Counted from the stretch's first letter, positions 1-11,000 are shown. The stretch: DNA of 64,000 nt from Burhinus oedicnemus (GCA_008921705.1 VFFE01007188.1:1336691-1400690), one strand, 5' to 3'. The notes: generated by a model not told the origin, from the sequence alone. A program made the numbers and translations.

Positions 1-330
1 GCCTGGTGGCAAGAGGGGAGGGGATCCTTTACTGCTTGTGGGCCCTCTGTCTGCTGCCTTGGCCTCAGGGTGTGGCTCCACCAATCTATCTCCCTCTCAC
101 ACTCTCTGATACTCCTGAGCCTGTCCACTTCCTCCCTCAGCTCTGCCACCAGGCTGAGCAGGTCATTCACCTGGTCACACCACACACAGGTGGTGTCTCT
201 GCTGTCCTCCAGTGCGAGTGACAGGCTCAGGCACTCCCTGCAGACAGAGACCTGCACAACTGCATGTTTTTCTACAGCTCCATCTGGGTCACCACATTCC
301 TTCTCACAAGAGATTTTGGATGAGTGGTAA
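1..330 (-). pseudogene. CR1 ORF1 remnant
   Basis: This is the coding part of the minus-strand CR1 ORF1 fragment. About 80-90 residues read without interruption in the frame that contains the motifs AELREEVDRLRS and DWWSHTL. No start codon with upstream context can be assigned and the 3' part lies outside the window, so it is a partial, presumably non-functional copy. CR1 ORF1 proteins are expected to coat the element's RNA; nothing here suggests host use. Confidence 0.6.
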
Positions 331-660
331 CCATGGCTAGGTCCTCCTCTGGGAGGGCAACGACCACTACTTGAATCGAGTTTGCCTCTCAAGCCAGGAG
401 GGGAACAAGTTACCACCAATTGAAATTACCTCGCTGAGTGCTGAGTTCCTTGGTGCATGGCGACCGGTCACTGCGCTCTGGAAGGGCACGTTTAGAACTG
501 CCACAGATGGTGCAGGCTCTGCCCCTGCCACATCAGCAGCCCTTCCCCAAGCTGTCGGTGCTGGCATGAGCTAGCCACATCTCTGGGCTTTGAGAGCCCC
601 AAAAAAGAGCTTCTTGACAACCCTTTTCACCTCGATCCCCTTCCCCAGTGCGGTCTTACC
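1..660 (-). mobile_element. CR1 LINE fragment, ORF1 region (runs off the left edge)
   Basis: Read on the minus strand, about 330 down to 1 encodes a CR1 ORF1-like protein segment: a cysteine-bearing stretch (CRECLSLSLALED, then CVWCDQVNDLL), a short heptad-like helix (LVAELREEVDRLRSI) and the motif ECEREIDWWSHTL. That order matches avian CR1 ORF1 proteins, which are thought to bind nucleic acid and assist retrotransposition. The part from about 330 to 660 is similarly GC-rich and is probably CR1 5' sequence, but I cannot place it firmly, so the right boundary is approximate. The element continues beyond the window on the left. It stands head-to-head with the plus-strand CR1 that begins near 690. 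Family assignment is from recognition; no alignment was run. Confidence 0.7.
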
Positions 661-689
661 TGCACTGGAGCTGGTCTCCTTAGTGAGAG

Positions 690-2520
690 TCAGACCTGGC
701 AAGAGATGTCAAGGTCAACAGCAAGGGTTTCTTCAAGTACATCGGAGGCAAAAGGAAAACTAGAGAACATGTGGGCCCGCTGTTGAATGAGACAGGGAAC
801 ATGGTGACAGATGATGCAGAGAAGGCAGAATTACTGAATGCCGTCTTTGCTTCAGTCTTTACTGCTCAGGCCAGCCCTCAGGAGTCACAGACTTTACAGG
901 CAACAGAGAAAGTCTGGAGGAAGGAGGACTTTCCCTTGGTTGAGGAGGATCAAGTTAGAGATCAGTTAAGTAAATGGGATATCCGCAGGTCCATGGGTCC
1001 TGATGGGATGCACCCGTGAGTGCTGAGGGATCTGGCAGAAGTCATTGCTGGGACACTCTCCATCATCTTTGAAAGGTCCTGGAGAACAGGTGAGGTGCCT
1101 GAGGACTGGAGGAAAGCCAATGTCACTCCAGTCTTCAAAAAGGGCAAGAAGGAAGACCCGGGAAGCTACAGGCCAGTCAGCCTCACCTCCATCCCTGGAA
1201 AGATGAAGGAACAGCTCATTCTGGGCATCATCTCAAAACATCTGGAGGAAAAGAAGGTTATCAGAAGTAGCCAACATGGATTCATCAAGGGGAAGTCATG
1301 TCTGACTAATCCGATAGCCTTCTATGATGGCATGACTGGACGAATAGATGAGGGGAGGGCAGTGGATGTTGTCTACCCTGACTTCAGCAAGGCTTTGACC
1401 CTGTCTCCCACAGCATCCTCATAGGCAAGCTTAGGAAGTGTGGGTTAGATGAATGGACAGTGGGATGGATTGAAGACTGGCTGGCCGATAGAGCTCCGAG
1501 GGTTGTGGTTAGTGGCACAGAGTCTAGGTGGAGGTCTGTGACAAGTGGTGTTCCCCAGGGGTCAGTACTGGGTCCAGTCCTGTTCAACATATTCATCAGT
1601 GACCTGGATGAAGGGGTAGAGGGTACCATCAGCAAGTTTGGTGATGACACAAAACTGGAAGGGGTGGCTGACACACCAGAAGGCTGTGCTGCCATTTGGT
1701 GTGGCCTGGACAGGCTGGAGAGTTGGGCAGAGAGAAACCTCATGAAGTTGAACAAGGGCAAGTGTAAGGTCCTGCACCTGGGGAGGAATAACCCCATGCA
1801 CCAGTACAGGTTAGGAGTTGACCTGCTGGAAAGCAGCTCTGTGGAAAGGGACCTGGGAGTCCTGGTGGTCAACAGGATGACCATGAGGCATCAATGTGGC
1901 CTTGTGGCCAAGAAGGCCAATGGCATCCTGGGGTGCATCAAGAGGTGTGTGGCAAGCAGGTCACAGGAGGTTCTCCTCCGCCTCTGCTCTGCCCTGGTGA
2001 GGCTGCACCTGGAGTCCTGTATCTGGTCCTGGGCTCCCTGGTTCAAGAAGGACAGGGAACTGCTGGAGAGGGTACAGCAGAGGGCTACAAAGATGATGAG
2101 GGGGCTGGAACATCTTTCTTATGAGGAAAGGCTGAGGGACTTGGGTCTTTTGAGTCTGGAGAAGAGAAGGCTGAGGGGGGATCTCATCAATGCTTACAAA
2201 TACTTAAAGGGAGGGTGCTGGGAGGATGGCACCAGTCTTTTTTCGGTGGTGCCCAGTGATAGGACAAGAGGTAAGGGCCATGAACTTGACCATAGGAAGT
2301 TCCATCTAGGCATAAGGAGGAGCTTCTTTCCTTTGAGGGTGGCAGAACACTGGAACAGTCTGCCCAGAGATGTGGTAGAGCCTCTGACTCTGGAGATCTT
2401 CAAAACCTGCCTGGACGCCATCCTGTGCAACCTGCTCTGGGTGACCTGCTCTGGCAGGGGCATTGGACTAGATGATCTCTCGAGATCCCTTCCAGCCCCT
2501 GTGGTTCTGTGATTCTGTGA
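690..2520 (+). mobile_element. CR1 LINE, 5'-truncated, ORF2 linker to 3' end
   Basis: A 1.83-kb CR1 copy starts in the linker between endonuclease and RT (GACCTGGCAAGAGATGTCAA at about 690). It runs through the whole RT and C-terminal region and ends in two copies of the CR1 3' octamer (ATTCTGTG type) at 2503-2520. 5' truncation is normal for LINEs. The subfamily matches the copy at 25680-27302 (shared LLESSS.E.DLGVLV and GVADTPEG blocks). Immediately upstream lies inverted CR1 ORF1 sequence. Confidence 0.93.
708..2512 (+). pseudogene. CR1 ORF2 reverse transcriptase remnant
   Basis: This encodes a LINE RT that would copy CR1 RNA at a nicked target (target-primed reverse transcription). Visible landmarks are [14 protein letters not shown] ([11 protein letters not shown], about 985-1016), the finger block YRPVSLTSIPGK, motif A DFSKA (about 1380), motif [16 protein letters not shown] (about 1538-1585) and motif C FGDD (1637-1648; consensus FADD, both aspartates kept). 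The C-terminal block [16 protein letters not shown] and the tail [19 protein letters not shown] follow. It is broken by an in-frame TGA at 1017-1019, where related copies have CGA, and by a 1-bp loss near 1397 (GCTTTGAC for GCTTTTGAC). After that the frame shifts and stays open for 350 codons to 2512. The endonuclease domain is absent. It is certainly inactive as it stands. Confidence 0.9.
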
Positions 2521-3348
2521 CTAGCCACTCATAGTCATGAGGAAAGACTGGCCATGATCCCTACTGATATAAAATAGCAACTATTACTAAAAGAACAAGG
2601 TTTTTTTCTTCAGGAAAAAGAAAAAAATATGTAATAAAAAGTAATTTTTTCTTTCTTTTGACATGCCAATTTTTTGAGTGTATTAAGATTTGCAATAGTG
2701 TTTCCAAACCATACAATTAATCTGGAATTTTTAAGTTTAATATGTATGTTCTTATGATGGTTGGATTTGCAACACGGTCTTGCTCTGGATTCTCTTTTGA
2801 GATGATGTAAAAGGTAAATAAATCCTAAAAAGCAATTAAGTTTTTAGTATGATTCTAACATAGGCAGCTTGCAGAAGCAGACAGAAAAAAAAATGTCCTT
2901 ATCACCTAAACTGAGGAATAATGAAGCACTAGATGTTTTTGATTTAAAATATTTGGCACAGGAACAGGAGGACTAAATCTCTGTTGATATTATGCTTGAC
3001 TTAGTGCTGTTGACTGTTAGTTAACTCTTTTGTTAATTGTGTCATATCAACTATAATAAAGGCAGAATTTTTAAAATTTTTTTTTGAGAGAAAGTTATAA
3101 TGTCTCCAGTGAGATAATACTATTTCAGATAGTTCTGGCTAATGAGAAGTACACAAGCCATTTACAACTTCTGTTAAAACATTTTAAGAAGAAGTTTCAA
3201 TTTAAAAAATTAAGAAAACAAAAAAACCTTAACATCTTCCATTTTATCTTTTTTTTTTCTTCTTCAGAGTGTGTTACAAAAGTCAGGAAACCTGAGTTCT
3301 CTCCCTTTCTATATCATACTTTATGATATTTTTTTGTTTGTTTATTGA
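2521..3348. other. AT-rich unique-looking spacer
   Basis: Between two CR1 copies lie about 830 bases of AT-rich sequence with homopolymer T and A runs (for example around 3075 and 3250). The longest open frame (80 codons at 3084-3326) is lysine- and phenylalanine-rich low-complexity sequence without recognisable domains. I see no gene or known repeat. Confidence 0.5.
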
Positions 3349-4295
3349 ACCGTAGAATTATAGAATGGTTTAGGTTGGAAGGAACCTTAAGAATCAGCTG
3401 GTTCCATGCCCTCTGCCATGGGCAAGAACACTTCCCACTAGACCAGATTGCTCAAAGCCTCATCCAACCTGGCCTTGAACACTTCCAGGCATGGGGCCTC
3501 CACAGCTTCCCTGGGCAACCTGTTCCAGTGTCTCACTGCACTCACAGCAAAGAATCTCTTCCTGAAATCTAATCTAAATACACCTTCTTCCAGTTTGAAG
3601 CCATTAACCCACATCCTATCACTACATACCCTTGTAAAAAGCCCCTCTCTAGATTTCTGGTAGGCCCCTTTCAGATACTGGGAGGCTGCTAGAAGGTCTC
3701 CCCGGAGCCTTTTCTTCTCCAGGCTGAACAACCCCAACTCTCTCAGCCTGTCCTCATAGCAGAGGTGCTCTAATCCTCTGATCATCTTCGTGATCCTCCT
3801 CTGGACCTGCTCCAACAGGTCCATGTCCTTCCTATGCTGGGGGCTCCAGAGCTGGATGCAGTATTCCAGGTGGGGTCTCACAAGAGTGGAGTAGAGGGGC
3901 AGAATCACCTCCCTTGACTTGCTGGCCATGCTTCTTTTGATGCAGCCCAGGATGTGGTTGACCTTCTGCACTTCAAGTGCACGTGGCTGGCTCACTTTGA
4001 GCTTCTCACCTAACAACACCACCAAGTCCCTCTCCTCAGGGCTGCCCTCGATGCACTCTCTGCCCAGCCTGTATTTGTGCATGGGATTGCCCTGACCCTG
4101 GATGTGCAGGACCTTGCACTTGGCCTTGTTGAACTTTATGAGGTTGGCATGGGCCCACCTCTCAAGCCTGTCCAGGTCCCTCTGGATGGCATCCCTTCCC
4201 TCCAGGGTGTCGACTGCTGCACACAGCTTGGTGCTGTTGGCAAAGTTAGTGAGGGTGCACTCAGTCCCTACATCCACGTCATCCACAAAGATGTT
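3349..4295 (-). mobile_element. CR1 LINE, 5'-truncated (inverted partner of the 9.8-kb copy)
   Basis: The 3' end is at the low-coordinate side, where the plus strand reads GTAGAATTATAGAATGG, the complement of the CR1 terminal octamers. Homology ends at about 4295, just after the block for a glycine/aspartate-rich RT loop. Translated residues agree at roughly nine in ten positions with the CR1 at 9838-11000, including subfamily-specific stretches ([36 protein letters not shown]). It is therefore a comparatively young copy of the same subfamily, in opposite orientation. Confidence 0.93.
3438..4286 (-). pseudogene. CR1 ORF2 RT C-terminal half
   Basis: An uninterrupted 282-codon frame covers the RT from just before motif C to the 3' end of ORF2. 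Motif C reads FANS where active CR1 has FADD (codons at 4233-4241), so the catalytic aspartates are lost. Downstream blocks are well preserved: [40 protein letters not shown] and [19 protein letters not shown]. The apparent initiator ATG is only an internal methionine. Motifs A and B and the endonuclease are missing through 5' truncation, so no function is expected. Confidence 0.88.
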
Positions 4296-4970
4296 ATTTA
4301 TGAACTATTACTCCACTAAGAAGCAAACTGCTTGCATCTGCTTTTTGTGTTATCTCTGCTTAAGAACATTAAAGAAATTATGAACAGTAAAAAAAGTTTG
4401 AAATTGGGAAATTGGGGGACTGCAAGTGCCCTTTTTCTATTCAGTATTTCTAGTGCATGAAAAGGAAATATAGAGGTTGGATCAATATGGATTTGAGGTT
4501 AGTTTTCAAATCAACATTATTCAAGTAGACAATAGTTTAAAAAAACCCCCAAAATACAGGAAAGGAAACCATGGTTTAAACTGCTCCCCCCCACCCATTC
4601 CAATAGGAAAAGTATTTGTTTATTTGTTTTTCTTGAAATTAACATACTTGTTTAAATTTTTGGATATCCTTAGTATACTGCACAATTAGATTATTAAGTT
4701 GGAATTCACCCATCCTAAAGTGAGTTCTAATTAATTTAGTCTCCAAAAGTATGTATAAAATTCAACTTCAGACTCCAGACATTTAAATTTGAGTCTACAA
4801 GCAGGTGACCAAATGTTAAATAACGGCATGTGAATTGGTATGTCTTTATTATAGAGCAAATGGATCTAATCAGTATGGTGGAATTCAGTCAGCTATTAAG
4901 CTCATACTAAAGTAGACACATAAAGCAGACACACAGAACAGGATATATTTGCCTAATTATAGTAATTTAG
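4296..4970. other. AT-rich spacer
   Basis: AT-rich sequence with short homopolymer tracts. No coding or repeat signal was recognised. Confidence 0.4.
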
Positions 4971-5260
4971 TATTGTTAGAGATGCCCAAAGATATCTATC
5001 ATGTACAGCACAGGTTCATCACGTGTACAGGTTTGGCAGATACGAAACAGGGCTTGTGGCAGACTCTAACTGTAGGCCTAACAAGAAAATTGCTGAATTA
5101 CATCTATAGTAACTGTAAAGACATCGGTGGTCCAGAAAATTAATTCATTCTCTATGAAGGTGAATGTCCAAGACAGCTGCCATGAGTTATCCTCTGAGAT
5201 GCCCACATTTGACTTCAGAGACAGCATAGAGATAAGAATTTCCTAACGTCTAACTATATA
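4971..5260 (+). repeat. Candidate unassigned dispersed repeat, copy 1
   Basis: This segment shares short blocks, in the same order, with the minus strand at 40280-39950: GAGATGCC, then GGTTTGGCAGATACGAAACA here against GGTCTGGCAGATATGAAACA there. It looks like a decayed member of a dispersed family, perhaps LTR or ERV derived. Boundaries are guesses and the family name is unknown to me. Confidence 0.35.
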
Positions 5261-6067
5261 AATCGAGAGGCTTAAAGTTACATGAGATTAATCCCGAAAC
5301 TGCAGATATAGCTCAAGTCTGATCTTTGTTTATCGACGTATTTTAGGTGAAATTTGTATATTATTATTTTTTGTATTATTCTGGCATTTACACAGTATGC
5401 CCACATTTCCAAATAAACTATATCTCCTCTTCACATTCAGGATGTAGTTTCCTCATTGTCCATATAACAGAATTGTAACATTCTTTCCTTGAGTAAACCC
5501 ATTTCCTTAAAACAAAACTTAAATTTTTTGGGGGGGGACAGTTAACTCCAAGAATCCCCGCACTAGACAGAGCATATGAAATTGCGGTGTGTTTGATTCT
5601 ATCTGTCTTACACAGTCTTCTAACATTATTTTAAGCATGATTTTCACCTCAAATCTCTTACAGTGCTCTTCTTTCACTTCCAAGGGCACTTAATGCATTT
5701 GCTCAAATTTATGCTATAATAAACAATAACAATCACATGCTCTAGAAGAAGTGAGTTCAGAACAGTGTGAATGTAAGCCATTCTGCAGTACCTTCACCAG
5801 GGATACTCATTACTCCTTTGGCAAATGTATTTAGCAAGCAGACACAGCACACACATCCTTGTTGTGAACTATTACATCACCACGATTGCAGCAACACAGA
5901 AAAGAAAATGCTGGTCTTCACCCGAAGACTTTGCTATCTGAGATACAAAGAACAGAGAGATACAGACAAAGGAAAACTTTGTGACAACTGAATGATCCTG
6001 TCCAGTGCAGTAGGCAGTGATGTTAACTTACTAGTCACGTCTTTGCCCAGGGGCTTCTAGATACTAG
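5261..6067. other. Spacer without recognised gene
   Basis: AT-rich sequence including a G8 run at 5531-5538 within T/G homopolymers. A 74-codon open frame (5767-5991) has no recognisable domain and I do not call it. Confidence 0.4.
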
Positions 6068-6069
6068 TT

Positions 6070-6089
6070 ATAAATAAATAAATAAATAA
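6070..6089 (+). repeat. (TAAA)n microsatellite at a CR1 5' junction
   Basis: About five TAAA units directly abut the truncated 5' end of the next CR1. Simple repeats at LINE insertion edges are common; this one may mark the target or have grown after insertion. Confidence 0.85.
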
Positions 6090-6090
6090 G

Positions 6091-6381
6091 ATCTCTTCTC
6101 CCAAGTAACAAGCAATAGGAGAAGAGCAAATGGCCTCAAGTTGTGCCAGGGGAGGTTTAGATTGGATATTAGGAAAAATTTCTTCACAGAAAGGGTACCC
6201 AAACTTTGGAACAGGTTTCCCAGGGAAGTGGTTGAGTCACGGTCCCTGGAGGTATTTAAAAGACAGGTAGATGTGGTGCTTAGGGACATGGTTTAATGGT
6301 GGTTTTGGCAGTGTTAGGCTGATGGTTGGACTTGATGATCTTAAAGGTCTTTTCCAACCTAGGTGATTCTATGATTCTATA
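6091..6381 (+). mobile_element. CR1 LINE 3' tail
   Basis: A 290-bp CR1 3' fragment. It contains the block encoding the ORF2 C-terminus ([17 protein letters not shown], then [17 protein letters not shown]) and ends with a doubled ATTCTATG octamer at 6366-6381. It belongs to the same subfamily group as the fragments at 12343-12927, 13849-14064 and 36322-36810. Confidence 0.92.
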
Positions 6382-7109
6382 AGTTAAACAAAAAGAAAAA
6401 GATTTTTAAAGAGTATAATGAGGTACCCTTGCAGATGTTTACAGGAAGCCCTTTCCTAATGAACAGGTAAAAGTAGATCTTAGGTGTATATATGACTGAA
6501 ATTTTTTTGTGGGTGAAATGACCTAAGGTAACAGGTATATTATCAGCCAAAACACAGCAACATCAATAGACAAAGTTTACATAAGGATTTGCTCTCAGGA
6601 TTACACTGCTTTTGCTCAAGCTCTTACATCAGCTGGACTCACTCAAGTATATTAAGGATTTATGTTTACTTTATTGCTGTCTCTTACTCTATAGGCATAT
6701 ATTTTTATGGGTGTTGATATGAACACTGTTTTAAGTATCATTTGATTTATTTGCCCTGATTGCTTAGCCCTTAAAGTGAAATTATTGCAAATAAAAGCAG
6801 TCATCAGAGACACAAAAATACCCTGAGGCTGAAATCATACATTTTGCAATGCTTCATTTCTGTTTCAGACTAGAAGTACAATGCTATCCTGTTCTTCAGA
6901 TTTGTCTCCTCAGAGTCTGTCTTCTTCACAGCCAATGATACAAATAATAATATCAAATTATGATTAAATGAGTCAGTATCCATTTAGTAACTGAGTGAAG
7001 AACTTAGCATGGAACTATCGGTTTATAATGTAATTCTTTATTGTTGAGACATGCAATTAAATAGTTTATTCATGTTTAATTCATGAAAAAGCACAGTCAC
7101 CAAGCAAAA
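6382..7109. other. AT-rich spacer
   Basis: No reading frame, RNA gene or repeat family was recognised in these roughly 730 bases. Confidence 0.4.
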
Positions 7110-7625
7110 TTTATCTCAGTACCCTGCGTCAATGTATTGGGTGCAGGTGCCTGGATGCTGGCAACGGGAAGCTGCAGGGAGGCTTCTCTGAGGAGAGGCC
7201 AGGGGTGCTCCATGCCAGACACAGTGAGTTCCAGCTGACTCCAGCTGACCCACTGCAAGGCACGTCTGACCCCCTCAGCCACGCTAGTGGCACCTCAGGA
7301 AAATCAGGTTTAAAAAAGGATAAAATGCTGCACAGGCAGTGAGCACTGAGACAAAAAATTGTGAGAAACAGCCCTGCAAGCACCAAGGTCAAAGAAGAGG
7401 AGTGAGAGGAGGTAGGTGCTCCAGGTGCTGGAGCCAAGATTCCCCTGCAGCCTGTGGAGATGATGGTGGTGGAGCAGTTGGACGTGCCTTGAAGGAAGGT
7501 GCAGCTCATGACAAGCCCATGCAGTAGCAGACACCCATTTATTTTCTCCTCCTGTTCTGCTGAGGAGCAGGAGTAGGAAGGCAACTGGGTGGGTGGCTGG
7601 CAGCCAGCCAAGCTCAGCCCACCAC
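7110..7625 (+). mobile_element. Decayed avian ERV fragment (LTR/leader-like)
   Basis: A GC-rich island in AT-rich surroundings contains blocks I associate with non-coding parts of avian endogenous retroviruses of the ERVL group: GCTTCTCTGAGGAGAGGCC, a TTTAAAAAAGGATAAAA TATA-like stretch near 7308, CAAGGTCAAAGAAGAGGAG, and CCTGCAGCCTGTGGAGATG followed by a GGAGCAG repeat-like motif. Orientation is inferred as plus from that order. No retroviral coding sequence is visible. Open frames on the minus strand here (up to 187 codons) are antisense shadows. Edges and subfamily are uncertain. Confidence 0.5.
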
Positions 7626-8916
7626 AATCAATTTTCCTTTTATGCCAAAACCCAGAAATATTGCAAACAATGAGGTAGTGCATGGAACACATTAAGCCCC
7701 GCTGACATCCCTAATTAAAATGAAGTAATACACATACAGCACCAAAGCCTGATACAGTAGAAATTGTTGTCAAAACTCACGTGATTATTTGTTGTGGATT
7801 TCACCAAGACCAGTCCTACTTCCTCTAAACTCAGTTAGTCAAATTCAGGGCTGTTATTATATCTTTTAATCAAAGTGTTTCAGGAGTTTAACCTGTGTTT
7901 TGTGTTCTACATTTAAACTGGATACAGGCCTCTTGTTTTCTTTATTCCCTTCTATGTTTCCTCAGTTGCATGTCTTCATACCTTTACTGTTTCTTGTCTT
8001 TCTTATACCTCCCTACCTCTCCATATTCTGTGCTACCCACCATCCTCTTCTTCTCAGATACAATAAATACGTCTCAAGGTAACATTCACTACAATTATGT
8101 AATGCAGAAATAAAGCATCAGAGTGTATATAGAGAATGTTATTTTCTCCTTTTCATAACTGTCAGCATCACAATTTCTTGGATTTTACATTATCATCTGT
8201 CATCTCCATACAAGACCTAGTCCTGCCCACATGAATCTAACCTCTAGTGGCAAGACATATTTGGCAATTACAGTCTTCTAGTTAGCATGACGGAACTCTT
8301 TCTGCTGTCCATAAATGACAAATGATTTATAATTTAGCTTTAGTTACTTTATTTGATACCTCGCTTAGCAGTAGAAGACAAAAAAATTAAACCTCACATC
8401 TAGTTAGGTTATGAACAAGAGAGAGAGATTTTACATTTCTAACACTTAAAATACATAAGGAGGACAGATTTGTCAAAACTGTTATGTTCGGGGATTTCTT
8501 AAGTTCAAAACATTTGAAACATTAGTTAACTAAGTCATGAATGCAACGAGAGGTAGCTACCTTAGAGTTCAGCTTCTATCTCTCCCGAAAATTCTTAGAA
8601 TTTTGCAAAATGTTTTTTTCCCCTATATTCTATGCCAGACAGTTCTACCTGAAAATACCAGGGGCTTCATACCTATCTCATCCATTAGGCATGTACCCAA
8701 AAGTAGAAAAATTTATTTTTTCACCTTGTTAATGATAGACAGAACCTTTGTTAGGGGAATATGTAACCAACTTCTTTCACTGGAGTTACAGAACCGGTTG
8801 CTTGAATTCCCACCTGTTTATTGTTAATCTTATCAATGTCTTAACAGTCTAATGAACAAATTATTAGTACAGTTAAAATGAGACTAACACAGTTCAAATT
8901 ACATGGAGTTACAATA
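7626..8916. other. AT-rich spacer
   Basis: Contains a 96-codon open frame at 8537-8827 and two overlapping short frames near 7900-8100, all without recognisable domains and with composition like the background. No repeat family was recognised. Confidence 0.4.
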
Positions 8917-9011
8917 GATGTGTGTGTGTGTTTTAAATGTGTATAAGTTTATAAATACATATATATATATACACACATATATATATACATATATATAAAA
9001 TAATAATAATT
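8917..9011. repeat. Compound (TG)n/(TA)n/(AAT)n microsatellite
   Basis: A TG run (8920-8931) is followed by alternating purine-pyrimidine TA/CA tracts (8955-8998) and then AAT units. It is likely length-polymorphic. Confidence 0.9.
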
Positions 9012-9837
9012 CCTAATATCAGTCCCTTTCTCTGGCTTCCTGTTCACCCTTCTACTGCCCCTGTGGTGGATTTTTCAGTAGATGGTTTCTGTCTGAGAAC
9101 GACCTGTATGGGGAGTCATCAGCAATCTAAGGCCTTTGCTGGGACTAGTACAATATTGATTTCCATAGTTTCTTCTTCTACACACTAGGATCTACCTCAG
9201 GTCATTTTTATGTGTCTGTTAACATGCTCAATACCTTGTTTCCTTTTGATTGGTCTTCAAGTCCGTGATGTATCCAAATGCTCTGTATATGATGTGCTTT
9301 ACATATGCTGAATGCTTGTACTTTGTGCTCTTTTTTACCTCAAAAATTTATTTTGTAAAGATCCAAAGACTGCATTTCTTTGAAGACCAGTAATTGACCA
9401 GTGGTGAGTTGTGTATAGGTCTAGAACCTCCAGTATTATCCTGTTCCTGCATTTTCAAGGCCTTTGTTGTCATCCCATACTGGCAGTCTTCCATACTGCA
9501 TTTTATTCTAAGGTCTTAGGTAGTTCTTCCTAAATGGTATAAACTGTGCTATAACTATCAGTTAATAAATGCATACAATGGTAAGCATTACTCCTCACGT
9601 TGGTACAAAACAATAAAAGCTAAAACAATAGAAGCTAAAACAAAATAGGTAATATTTAACTGGTCATTAGATAATTGCTGTTAGAAGTTAAACCATATCT
9701 CTAGGCAGACCAAAGCAAGTCTAGACAAAGCCAGGCAGGTTTTGGGGCCTGATTTATCAGCTTAGCAAAACCTATTGCAAGCAATGACAACTCAGTATTC
9801 ACTGGAGTACAGCGCTAAAAATAATAACATCGAGCAA
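9012..9837. other. Spacer without recognised gene
   Basis: Moderately AT-rich. A short local duplication is seen near 9610-9650 (AAAACAATAAAAGCTAAAAC repeated with a substitution). Nothing else was recognised. Confidence 0.4.
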
Positions 9838-11000
9838 CAGATGTCGTCTGCCTGGATGTGTGCAAGGCATTTGACACTGTCCCGCATGACATCCTGGTCT
9901 CTAAATTGGAGAGACATGGATTTGATAGATGGACCACTTGGTGGATAAGGAATTGGCTGGATGGCTGCACTCAAAAAATTGTGGTCAGCGGCTCGATGTC
10001 CAAGTGCAGATCAGTGACGAGTGGTATTCCTCAGGGGTCGGTACTGGGACCGGTGCTGTTTAACATTTTTGTGGGCGACATGGATGTTGGGATTGAGTGC
10101 ACCCTCAGCAAGTTTGCCAACAACACCAAGCTGTGTGCAGCGGTCGACACCCTGGAGGGAAGGGATGCCATCCAGAGGGACCTGGACAGGCTTGAGAGGT
10201 GGGCCCATGCCAACCTCATGAAGTTCAACAAGGCCAAGTGCAAGGTCCTGCATGCGGGTCGGGGCAATCCCATGCACAAATATAGGCTGGGCAGAGAGTG
10301 CATCGAGGGCAGCCCTGAGGAGAGGGACTTGGGGGTGTTTGGAGATGAGAAGCTCAAAGTGAGCCAGCCACGTGCACTTGAAGTGCAGAAGGCCAACCGC
10401 ATCCTGGGCTGCATCAAAAGAAGCGTGGCCAGCAAGTCAAGGGAGGTGATTCTGCCCCTCTGCTCCGCTCTTGTGAGATCCCACCTGGAATACTGCATCC
10501 AGCTCTGGAGCCCCCAGCATAGGAAGGACATGGACCTGTTGGAGCAGGTCCAGAGGAAGATCCCGAAGATGATCAGAGGGTTAGAGCACCTCTGCTATGA
10601 GGACAGGCTGAGAGAGCAGGGGTTGTTCAGCCTGGAGAAGAAAAGGCTCCGGGGAGACCTTCTAGCAGCCTCCCAGTATCTGAAAGGGGCCTATCAGAAA
10701 TCTAGAGAGGGGCTTTTTACAAGGGCATGTAGTGATAGGACGAGAGGTAATGGCTTCAAACTGGAAGAGATTTAGATCAGATCTCAGAAATAAATTTTTC
10801 ACTATGAGTGCGGTGAGGCACTGGAACAGGTTGCCTAGGGAAGCTGTGGAGGCCCCATGCCTGGAAGTGTTCAAGGCCAGGTTGGATGAGGCTTTGAGCA
10901 ATCTAGTCTAGTAGGAGGTGTCCTTGCCCGTGGCACCGGGGTTGGAACTACATGATCCCTAAGGTTCCTTCCAACCTAAACCATTCTATGATTCTATGAT
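9838..11000 (+). mobile_element. CR1 LINE, 5'-truncated within RT
   Basis: Homology begins just upstream of RT motif A ([17 protein letters not shown]) and runs to a doubled ATTCTATG octamer ending at about 11000. It is the plus-strand sibling of the copy at 3349-4295. Both share subfamily-specific residues and low divergence. Confidence 0.94.
9846..10910 (+). pseudogene. CR1 ORF2 RT remnant
   Basis: From about 9846 the frame is open to a stop at 10773-10775. It covers motif A ([15 protein letters not shown]), motif B ([15 protein letters not shown]), motif C and most of the C-terminal region. Motif C reads FANN (Asn codons at 10119-10124) instead of FADD. Restoring G in each Asn codon would recreate two CpG sites, so paired CpG decay is the simplest explanation. 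A deletion of about 5 bases after GGCTTCAAACTGGAAGAG (near 10770) shifts the frame and creates the TAG stop. The remaining ORF2 C-terminus continues out of frame to about 10910. The endonuclease is missing. It is inactive. Confidence 0.9.

Noticed and set aside
1384..1884. 166-codon minus-strand open frame
   Set aside because: It is the antisense shadow of the plus-strand CR1 RT; the same happens at 10031-10531 and 26286-26768.
7129..7692. 187-codon minus-strand open frame
   Set aside because: It is antisense to the GC-rich ERV-like block, has no domain, and its extent follows from GC content.
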